44,748 nucleotides of DNA from Vicingus serpentipes (GTDB lineage: Bacteria; Bacteroidota; Bacteroidia; Flavobacteriales_E; Vicingaceae), in assembly GCA_024103385.1 (NCBI GenBank), contig JAGFIT010000024.1:1-44748 (forward strand), given 5' to 3'. The translations under genes and the position numbers were made by a program. The number at the start of each line of letters is the position of its first letter. The stretch's first letter is position 1. This document shows positions 1 to 6,180 of this stretch, one piece after another. The notes below the pieces were generated by a model. The model saw only the letters and a program-made list of their open reading frames with translations, did not search any database and had not been told where the DNA came from.

Positions 1-980
1 TTGTTGCCATATATGAAATAGCTAATTCTAAAAGAGGAATTTCTTCTGTTGCTCTTTCAGAAAAAATAGATGTTAGCTACAAAACAGCATTGTCTATGTC
101 TCATAAAATTAAAGAAGCTCTTGATGATGAGAATGAAGGAACATTGTTTGGAATTGTAGAAATTGATGAAACTTTTGCTGGAGCTAAACTAAATAGAGAT
201 AAAAAATTAGCCTATAAAATTTATAAAAGAAATTTGGAACGCATACACTGGGGGTTAGAAGGGAAAAAAGAAAAAGAAAACAGATTAAAGCGAGAAGCAA
301 AATATGCTAAGAAAACAGGAAAACCTAGTACTCCAAAAGAAAGCAAATTAGAAGAACTCCTTAAAGATGTTCCTGCATATAACAGACCTCTAATGGAAGA
401 TAAATATACCAGAAATTTACACCACCAAAAGATTCATTATAAAAAGAATATAGTTGGATTGATTGAAAGAGATATTTATAATTCAGATGGTGTATTGGTA
501 AAACAAGGAAAATTATTACTGAAGAAAATGGGAAGACATAAAGCTGATATTAATGGAATTAACATGATGCCTCTTCTAAAAAAGCACATAGATAAAAGTG
601 CAAAGATAATGACTGATGGTCACCATGCTTATAATGATGTGAAAAACCATTTCAGAAAACATGATGTAATTATTCACTCAAGGGAAAAAGGAGATTATAC
701 ACCAATTCTATATTCAGAAGGTGAAGGGAATGACATGAAAACAACAAACCACATAGAGAACATTTGGTGTCATTTCAAGAAAATGGAAAATGGCACATAC
801 TTCCACTTCTCTTATAGACATACCGACAAATATTTAAACGAGTTTGCTTTCAGATATAACAACCGAAGCTTAACAAATAGCCAGAGATTCTCAAAACTTC
901 TTGGAAAATGTTTAAAAAAGAATATTACAAATGAGGAAATACGAGGAACAATAGATTCTTATTCATATATGGCTGCTTAA
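1..980 (+). CDS. IS1595 (ISXO2-like) family transposase, 5' end cut by the window edge
   Basis: The reading frame is open from base 3, and the residues before the first ATG (90) already read as transposase (RGISSVALSEKIDVSYKTAL, a helix-turn-helix-like stretch typical just before the DDE domain). The true start therefore lies left of the window and the ATG at 90 is internal. Numbering from that ATG, the DDE-type residues are D26 in VEIDETFAG, D176 in MTDGHHAY and N220/E223 in NHIENIW. The C-terminal HTDKYLNEFAFRYNNR block is the hallmark end of the IS1595/ISXO2 group. Family knowledge: it cuts and pastes its own element through a DDE RNase-H fold. The visible part shows no frameshift. The left terminal repeat is outside the window, so completeness of the element cannot be judged. 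Confidence 0.9.
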   Translation, partial: VAIYEIANSKRGISSVALSEKIDVSYKTALSMSHKIKEALDDENEGTLFGIVEIDETFAGAKLNRDKKLAYKIYKRNLERIHWGLEGKKEKENRLKREAKYAKKTGKPSTPKESKLEELLKDVPAYNRPLMEDKYTRNLHHQKIHYKKNIVGLIERDIYNSDGVLVKQGKLLLKKMGRHKADINGINMMPLLKKHIDKSAKIMTDGHHAYNDVKNHFRKHDVIIHSREKGDYTPILYSEGEGNDMKTTNHIENIWCHFKKMENGTYFHFSYRHTDKYLNEFAFRYNNRSLTNSQRFSKLLGKCLKKNITNEEIRGTIDSYSYMAA

Positions 981-1000
981 ATATTTTTTTTATTTTTATT
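1..1000 (+). mobile_element. Right-hand part of an IS1595-type insertion sequence
   Basis: This is the element carrying the transposase above. The right boundary is not proven. A T-rich tract follows the stop codon, and 24 of 26 bases at 964-989 recur at 1429-1454, so the element or an older copy could extend to about 1455. Without the left end, the terminal inverted repeats and target duplication cannot be identified. Confidence 0.55.
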
Positions 1001-1011
1001 AAAAAAAAACT

Positions 1012-1215
1012 ATGGTTGATATATTTCATTTTACACACAAGCTAACATCTAATATAGAAGGGTTGAATATTCATAATAAGCTAGATACTTTAATTGGAGA
1101 AAAAATTGGACAAAACAAAATATTTAAAATAACACACATGTCTCAATCAACAACCATGACATCTAGTGGGAAACCAATAGTCGTAACAACTGTTTTAATT
1201 GAGTTCGATTCTTAA
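1012..1215 (+). CDS. Small hypothetical protein (67 aa) next to the transposase
   Basis: An ATG-started ORF begins 31 bases after the transposase stop, on the same strand. The product starts MVDIFHFTHKL and ends with a predicted beta-strand pair, PIVVTTVLIEFDS. The layout of short alpha/beta protein plus terminal hydrophobic strand recalls small Cse60-like proteins, but the resemblance is weak and I do not assign it. It could be a passenger of the insertion sequence, since it lies between two near-copies of the transposase tail (964-989 and 1429-1454), or simply a neighbouring gene. Base composition is like the surroundings. Confidence 0.5.
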   Translation: MVDIFHFTHKLTSNIEGLNIHNKLDTLIGEKIGQNKIFKITHMSQSTTMTSSGKPIVVTTVLIEFDS

Positions 1216-1471
1216 GACAAATTCAAAAAACAATACTCTTAATTTATAGTATCTACCAGAGAGAGTTCTACTCGTAACCTCTTGCTTATATTGATTTAAT
1301 TTTGGAATTAAATCCCACCTTTTTATATCAATTATTAAATAAGCTTCCATTTATAACTTTAGTCTTTCAATTTATAAATAGTTGAAATAAAAAAAAACTT
1401 ATCATTTTACAATAGTAAATTATTACCACATATATAACTGCTTAAATATTTTTTCTACCTATTTATACATA
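1216..1471. other. AT-rich intergenic stretch with one clear hairpin
   Basis: No ORF is convincing here. The notable structure is a perfect 9-bp inverted repeat, GATTTAATT (1293-1301) and AATTAAATC (1306-1314), with a TTGG loop. No T-run follows it immediately, so it is a poor terminator. The right end (1429-1454) repeats the end of the transposase gene almost exactly. Confidence 0.5.
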
Positions 1472-1711
1472 ATGAATAGGGTCAAGGAAATAATAAAAGA
1501 AGAATTAAAAGGATTGTTATTTGAATCCAATTATGAGAATAATTATGGTCTTCCTAAAAATTTTAATTTATTGTTTCATGCCGAGAAACTTGAAGAAGAT
1601 AAAATAAGAGCTGAAAATGCTTTAACTAAAATAGAAAATATCATAATGCAGGATTTCAGGGACAATGAAAGTAAATTGATGGAAGTTCAGAAGATTATTG
1701 CTGAGTTGTGA
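1472..1711 (+). CDS. Hypothetical coiled-coil protein (79 aa)
   Basis: The ATG at 1472 opens a 79-residue ORF beginning MNRVKEIIKEELKGLLFES and ending with a heptad-like helix rich in E, K, I and L (AEKLEEDKIRAENALTKIEN). The amphipathic start (VKEIIKEELKGLL) is a pattern seen in small phage or mobile-element proteins, but no family is recognised. Its stop codon (1709-1711) abuts the stop codon of the opposite-strand gene at 1712. It lies in the accessory patch beside the insertion sequence and is not clearly co-transcribed with anything. Confidence 0.5.
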   Translation: MNRVKEIIKEELKGLLFESNYENNYGLPKNFNLLFHAEKLEEDKIRAENALTKIENIIMQDFRDNESKLMEVQKIIAEL

Positions 1712-2515
1712 TTAAACAATTCTTACATAGTTTAGATATTTTTTTCCAAATTCTGAAAGGCTATAAAAGTTCATTCCAGCTAATCGACCTGAATTAATAT
1801 TATCGGTTTGCAATAAATACATACTTTCTAAATCTTTTACAAAGTGTAAATATTCTGAACTATGTTCATCAAGTTCCTCACTTTCAGTTGAATCTTGTGC
1901 ATTAGTATATTTTTCCCTAGCTTCATTTATCTCATTTTCACAATTTTCAATCTTAGTTAGGATAATTTCTTTATTATCTTTAAGAGTATTTTCATCAATT
2001 TTCATAATATCTGCCTCTCGTAAATCTCTTCTTAAATCTTCTAATCTTCTTTCACGTATCTCGATTAATTCTCGACAATTTGTTTGAACATCTGTAATTT
2101 TCTCAAATGCATGAAGAATTTCTAAATGTCTATCTGATAGTTTCGCTGTTATATTAATGTATGTTTCAACAATGTCATAATTATCCAATGCTATTAGTTG
2201 TTTAAGTAGTATATTCCTAAATCTTTCTAATTTTATTTCTGATTTTGTTCGAGCTACTTGTTGTATTATTGATTCAAACGCATCATGAAATTCTTCAGTT
2301 TTTATATTGTCAATATTTATAATGTTTTCATCTATTCTATATATATATTCCATTAACTTCCTCAAGAAATTATTTAATCTTTCTTGTTTTAACCTAGAAC
2401 TATAATCAAAAGCAAGCTCATTAAGTGCTGTCCCTACAATAGGAATATTACTTATAATTGATTTGTAAATGGATTCGTATGTATTTTTTATTATATCTTT
2501 TGTTTCTTCTTTCAT
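1712..2515 (-). CDS. Unrecognised helical protein (267 aa)
   Basis: The protein starts MKEETKDIIKNTYESIYKSI, followed by a short hydrophobic turn (IPIVGTALNELAF) and then long charged helices. A middle segment (about residues 85-110, VARTKSEIKLERFRNILLKQL) resembles the RTxxEKxxxFxNIL pattern I associate with all-helical abortive-infection-like or DUF4393-like proteins. That link is from memory of patterns and remains inference. Residues about 150-215 form a coiled coil with many E/R/K. There is no signal peptide and no clear membrane span. A short gap separates it from the terminator at 2531-2563, so it probably has its own promoter. Its position beside an insertion sequence suggests an accessory, possibly defence-related, role. 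Confidence 0.6.
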   Translation of the reverse strand: MKEETKDIIKNTYESIYKSIISNIPIVGTALNELAFDYSSRLKQERLNNFLRKLMEYIYRIDENIINIDNIKTEEFHDAFESIIQQVARTKSEIKLERFRNILLKQLIALDNYDIVETYINITAKLSDRHLEILHAFEKITDVQTNCRELIEIRERRLEDLRRDLREADIMKIDENTLKDNKEIILTKIENCENEINEAREKYTNAQDSTESEELDEHSSEYLHFVKDLESMYLLQTDNINSGRLAGMNFYSLSEFGKKYLNYVRIV

Positions 2516-2530
2516 AGTAGTACAATATAC

Positions 2531-2563
2531 AAAAAAAGCACTTCAAAATTTGAAGTGCTTTTT
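2531..2563 (-). terminator. Intrinsic terminator downstream of the M2 peptidase gene
   Basis: The arms AGCACTTCAAA (2537-2547) and TTTGAAGTGCT (2549-2559) are perfect complements, flanked by an A-run on the left and a T-run on the right. Read on the - strand the hairpin is followed by TTTTTTT, so it serves the leftward M2 peptidase transcript. It could also work on the + strand. Confidence 0.85.
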
Positions 2564-2652
2564 GGTACTTTAAGCCTAGTAAATAGAGTTACGTGTTAAT
2601 TGTACATAATTCCCAATTTCTTCGGGGGCTTTTTAAAATCCAATAATTGAAT

Positions 2653-4479
2653 TTATATCGTTTCAGGAAGCGTATGTGTTCTTCCTTCGTTTTCTTTCTT
2701 TAAATAGTCCATTAAAGGTTCAAAATACTCCAACATGGGTTTAGCACTCATTTCGGAACCTAGTTTTTCCTTCATCAATTCTCTCCAATCTTGAGATGCT
2801 CCAGGATACATCAATGAAGTTAAGAATTTACCAGTTTCTTTGCTTCCAAAATAGTTAGTAGCGTGAGGATCTTGTTTTAAGATTTGTTTCGCAATATGGT
2901 CGTGAAATTGGAATAATAATACATACGAAATAGCATAATCATAATATTGAGCTGCATCGTTGTTAATGTGTGTTTTAGAAGCAGCATCACAATATTCAGC
3001 ACCTCTTTCAGAAGGAGCAGTAATACCTTGGTATTTTTGCTTTAATTCCCACCATTTTGCGTTGTATTGGTCTGTAGGTAAGTTGTTGCTGTATAATTCA
3101 TGTTCAAATTCAGTCATCACTCCAGCAGACCATGGTAAAAATACTACGTAGTTCAATGCTTCTTTCAATAATGCTTGTGTTTCATTCGTTTCCACATCTT
3201 TGCCCAATAAACCTAATTCTTGTAAGAAAGGCTTTTGCATAGCGGCTAATCCCATTAAAGAACCCATTGCTTCATGGAAACCTCTGTTTGCACCTCCTCT
3301 TAATAATGGAGGAACGTCCTCATTGGTGTACGACATGTAGTAGTAAATGTGCCCTAATTCGTGTAAAGTAGTTTCATACCATTCGGTATTAGGGACAATG
3401 CTCATTAAAGAGCGAACATCATTTTGTAAGTCCAAATGCCAAGCAGAAGCATGTGTGTTCTTTTTGTAATCAGCACCTTCAGGAACTGGATATAAACTTG
3501 ATTTTTCATAAAATGATGGTGGTAATTTATCAAAACCTAAGCTTACGTAAAAATCTTCACCAGTTTTTACAATCCATTCAGCCCCTTTTTCTTCAATAGT
3601 AGCATCTAAATCTACTCCTTCCACATTCACTAAAGCAGTCCAATCTTGTCCCCATTTGTTAGTTACCCAATGAGCTGGTAGCATTTCGGGTACTTCTGTG
3701 TTGTATTTTTTAGCTAAGGTATAACGTGCATAAGTATGTAACTCTCTGTACAATGGCCAAACATCTTTTACCATTTGTTGCATAGAATTTCTCATTTCAT
3801 CAACGCTCATTCCATAATCAGAAACTTGGTATGCGAAATAATTATCATACCCTAGGGCTTGTACTGTTTGGTTTCTTAATTGTTGTAAGTTGCTTAATCC
3901 TTCTTTCAACTCTTTACCAACTTCTTTACTTGCTTCCCAGGCTTTTTGTCTTTTAACCACATCCGTTTCTTCGCTTAATATTTTATCAATATCATTTGGA
4001 GTCACTTCTTTTCCGTCAATTTTAAATGTAAAACCAAATAGCTTGTCATTTTGTGCTGTTTCCGCTTTAATTCTTTGTTTAACAATATCTTTAACTACGG
4101 CAGGGTTATTAGCTGCAGCGTATAAAATACTTTCCAATTGTTTTAATTGGAGGTCAGATAAGGTTTCTTTCTGTGCTAAGAATTTTTTAGCTTGATTAAT
4201 GTTTTCTTCACTACCTGTAAATTCAGCATAGGCTTCACCAGCTTTTTGTGTTTCATAAGCCGTTAAGGTATCCCCTTCTTTGATGTAGGTGTTTGATTTC
4301 CATTCTGCTTCACTAGAAGCGTAGTATAGTTTAACGTATTCTTCCGTATAAGCATCAATAAAAGCTTGTGCTTCTGTGTTGTTTTTAACTTCCGCTACAG
4401 GAGTTTCTTCTGTTTTTTCGCCAGCACAGCTAAATAATAATGTAGCTAATGCCAATCCTAAATAAGTTGTTTTTTTCAA
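2653..4479 (-). CDS. Peptidase family M2 (ACE-like) lipoprotein, peptidyl-dipeptidase
   Basis: The 608-residue protein starts with a signal peptide and lipobox (MKKTTYLGLALATLLFSC), so it should be lipidated at C18 and tethered in the envelope. The zinc motif HELGH is at residues 373-377 and the third ligand is E403 in FHEAMGSL, the M2 arrangement (HExxH, then HEA about 25 residues on). Length and order match bacterial homologues of angiotensin-converting enzyme, which release dipeptides from peptide C-termini. The start codon is TTG (4479-4477 on the - strand). No ATG occurs nearby, and a -7-type box (TACCTTCG, 4503-4510) sits about 25 bases upstream, which fits this start. The gene is monocistronic, with a terminator at 2531-2563. 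Confidence 0.93.
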   Translation of the reverse strand: MKKTTYLGLALATLLFSCAGEKTEETPVAEVKNNTEAQAFIDAYTEEYVKLYYASSEAEWKSNTYIKEGDTLTAYETQKAGEAYAEFTGSEENINQAKKFLAQKETLSDLQLKQLESILYAAANNPAVVKDIVKQRIKAETAQNDKLFGFTFKIDGKEVTPNDIDKILSEETDVVKRQKAWEASKEVGKELKEGLSNLQQLRNQTVQALGYDNYFAYQVSDYGMSVDEMRNSMQQMVKDVWPLYRELHTYARYTLAKKYNTEVPEMLPAHWVTNKWGQDWTALVNVEGVDLDATIEEKGAEWIVKTGEDFYVSLGFDKLPPSFYEKSSLYPVPEGADYKKNTHASAWHLDLQNDVRSLMSIVPNTEWYETTLHELGHIYYYMSYTNEDVPPLLRGGANRGFHEAMGSLMGLAAMQKPFLQELGLLGKDVETNETQALLKEALNYVVFLPWSAGVMTEFEHELYSNNLPTDQYNAKWWELKQKYQGITAPSERGAEYCDAASKTHINNDAAQYYDYAISYVLLFQFHDHIAKQILKQDPHATNYFGSKETGKFLTSLMYPGASQDWRELMKEKLGSEMSAKPMLEYFEPLMDYLKKENEGRTHTLPETI

Positions 4480-4502
4480 AGTAAGTAGTTTTAAAATTTT
4501 AG
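4480..4502 (-). other. Short leader of the M2 peptidase gene
   Basis: About 18 bases of leader are predicted between the probable transcription start (near 4497) and the TTG start. No Shine-Dalgarno sequence is visible, as usual for Bacteroidota. Confidence 0.35.
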
Positions 4503-4510
4503 CGAAGGTA
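4503..4510 (-). promoter_or_regulatory. Candidate -7 box for the M2 peptidase gene
   Basis: Read on the - strand this is TACCTTCG followed by C, a close variant of the Bacteroidota TAnnTTTGC element. No clear TTG -33 box is seen at the right distance. Its position supports the TTG start at 4479 over any more upstream start. Confidence 0.5.
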
Positions 4511-4568
4511 CTCTTTTTTAAGAATTTATGGAAGTAACATTCCTTAATAGTATGTCATCTAATAGAAC

Positions 4569-4690
4569 GTCACCCTGAAGATGTCATCCTGATTTAAGTT
4601 ACTAAATCTTCGTTTTACAACTTAGTCAAATCGTAGATTTGACGGGCTACCTAGGAAGTGCCAAAGCCACGTTTCACCACTACCTAGCTA
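4569..4690. repeat. Cluster of inverted repeats between the recombinase-HEPN gene and the M2 peptidase promoter
   Basis: Three structures lie within about 120 bases. CGTCACCCTGAAG/GTCATCCTGA (from 4569) resembles the CGTCAT repeats elsewhere in the window. A perfect 8-bp palindrome GTCAAATC-GTA-GATTTGAC spans 4625-4643. CTAGGAAGTG (4651-4660) pairs 9/10 with CACTACCTAG (4678-4687), and CTACCTAG occurs directly repeated at 4647-4654 and 4680-4687. The stretch CTTCGTTTTAC (about 4608) matches one at about 35995. It is most likely a degenerate dispersed repeat; a recombinase-binding or transcript-ending role is possible but unproven. Confidence 0.6.
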
Positions 4691-4707
4691 TGATTTCATA
4701 TAGAATG

Positions 4708-6027
4708 TTATGCAATTTTCTTCTTATACACCATGTTTAGAATATCTTCGACAAATGCTTTTACTTTATGAATTTCAGGTTTATAATTAGAAGGGTGCCC
4801 ACATTTATTACGCAGACCTAAACAAGCATTGGAAAGTTCATTTTTTTCAAATTTATCGTAGAGGCCAATTTTTTGACTTAAGACTAGTGTTGTTTCATCT
4901 TTGATAAATTCGAAGCTTTCAACATTTTTAATTTGTTTAGCTTTTGGATCAATAGCTTTGAGTTCTTGGTTAAGTTCTTTCAAATTTGAAGTTTCAATAA
5001 TTTTTTGTCTTATGTTTTTTATTGCCGCAGACCAAATAAAAATCACCCCTGCACGTAAAGAACCGATTCGAAAACACTCTATTCCTTCTAATAAATAATC
5101 AATTTCATTTTGGTTCTTTAACTCAAAAACAAGATGTTCTAAATCCTTAAAATCTTCTATTTGAGTGTTTTCATTAATCTTTTTATCTAAGGGAGTATAA
5201 GTGATTTGAACATTTGGGTAAAGTAGTTTTGCGTATTTTAAATGAGAATCAAACCCTTGAAGCCCCAGGTGATTCAAAATAATAGGTAATGGTATTCCTA
5301 ATTCATTCATGTGTTTAATATATGAATGGCGTAGGGACTTTGACTTTAACTTTGGATTAAGGTTCAATTCAGCAATTGAATCATCAATCATTTTACGGAC
5401 GCTAGTAGGGGAATATTTTTTATTCTTATCATTTTGGCTGTAGAAAAACCATTTTTCTGGTAAAAAGACTTGATAATATTCCCGAAGTATTGGAAGGATT
5501 CTTGTTGATAAAAACGCTTTTCTTTTAAGTTTTCCCGAATTATCAACGATGTGAATATTTGGACGTTGTTCTCTTGATCTAATATGATTTACCTGTAAAT
5601 TCAGTAACTCACCAGTTTCAAGTCCGCACGAATACATTAAGAGTAATATTGATTTGTGCTTTAAGTTTTTTTTATGCTCGATGAGTTCCAAAACTTCACT
5701 CTGTAAAAAGAATTCAGGTTCAATATTTTTCTCAGGAGGTAATTTAACCCTATATAGACCATGATTTTTATTATTGATTTCATCGAAATAAAATGAACAA
5801 GCATAGAATAAAAGTCTAATCGTAGAAGCAGAGTATTTTTTGGAAATTAAAGATTGAGCATATTTACAAACTTGCTTGTTAGTTATTTCTGTTGGTTCTA
5901 CAGTAGGGTAATAAGAGAAAAGATTTAAAAGTTGGCTCGAGTATGATTTGATAGTTATTTCTTGATAACCCCTTTTATCAAGCTTCTGGATAATATCATC
6001 TTTTATTTTCTCTAGATTTTTCTCCAT
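4708..6027 (-). CDS. Tyrosine-recombinase-like protein with degenerate catalytic site fused to a HEPN-like C-terminal domain
   Basis: The protein is 439 residues. Residues 1-100 look like a SAM-like core-binding domain and about 105-270 like the recombinase catalytic fold: LLLMYSCGLETGELLNL, GKLKRKAFLS, SLRHSYIKHMNELG, NHLGLQGFDSHLKYAKL. Aligned by eye to Bacteroidota Xer-like integrases, the first catalytic Arg is E137, the HxxR His is K230 and the LGH His is L256, while K168/K170, R233 and Y265 remain. Residues about 290-439 are an added helical domain ending LRNKCGHPSNYKPEIHKV. R406-N407-xxx-H411 fits the HEPN ribonuclease motif (Rx4-6H with N after R). So it looks like a recombinase-type DNA-binding module joined to a possible RNase or toxin domain. 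The start ATG at 6027 is the first Met, and an inverted repeat (6051-6074) lies just upstream. It has no operon partner. A plain integrase with an accessory tail is the alternative. Confidence 0.8.
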   Translation of the reverse strand: MEKNLEKIKDDIIQKLDKRGYQEITIKSYSSQLLNLFSYYPTVEPTEITNKQVCKYAQSLISKKYSASTIRLLFYACSFYFDEINNKNHGLYRVKLPPEKNIEPEFFLQSEVLELIEHKKNLKHKSILLLMYSCGLETGELLNLQVNHIRSREQRPNIHIVDNSGKLKRKAFLSTRILPILREYYQVFLPEKWFFYSQNDKNKKYSPTSVRKMIDDSIAELNLNPKLKSKSLRHSYIKHMNELGIPLPIILNHLGLQGFDSHLKYAKLLYPNVQITYTPLDKKINENTQIEDFKDLEHLVFELKNQNEIDYLLEGIECFRIGSLRAGVIFIWSAAIKNIRQKIIETSNLKELNQELKAIDPKAKQIKNVESFEFIKDETTLVLSQKIGLYDKFEKNELSNACLGLRNKCGHPSNYKPEIHKVKAFVEDILNMVYKKKIA

Positions 6028-6050
6028 CTAAATTTTGCATAATGTCTGTC

Positions 6051-6074
6051 TATATCACGTTTTAATGTGATATA
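6051..6074. promoter_or_regulatory. Perfect 8-bp inverted repeat, possible operator
   Basis: TATATCAC (6051-6058) and GTGATATA (6067-6074) are exact reverse complements with an 8-base spacer (total 24 bases). It sits 24 bases upstream of the recombinase-HEPN start codon and about 107 bases upstream of asnB. The size suits a dimeric DNA-binding protein, and autoregulation by the recombinase-HEPN protein would be natural. No T-run follows, so it is not a terminator. Confidence 0.5.
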
Positions 6075-6168
6075 ATCGGTTGCACCTTTCCTATGGAAGG
6101 CAGAAACGAAGTTCGTCTTTTTTAAGGAGAAAGTCAATGCGTTTAAAAATAAAACGAGCTATTTATTT

Positions 6169-6176
6169 TACTTTTG
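6169..6176 (+). promoter_or_regulatory. Candidate -7 box of asnB
   Basis: TACTTTTG matches TAnnTTTG exactly and ends 4 bases before the asnB ATG. A start of transcription 4-6 bases downstream would give an essentially leaderless mRNA. No TTG -33 box is obvious, so confidence is limited. Confidence 0.4.
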
Positions 6177-6180
6177 TTTT

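Noticed and set aside
2613..2635. CCCAATTTCTTCGGGGG followed by a T-run as a + strand terminator
   Set aside because: The stem is only about three pairs, and no + strand gene lies upstream that would need it.
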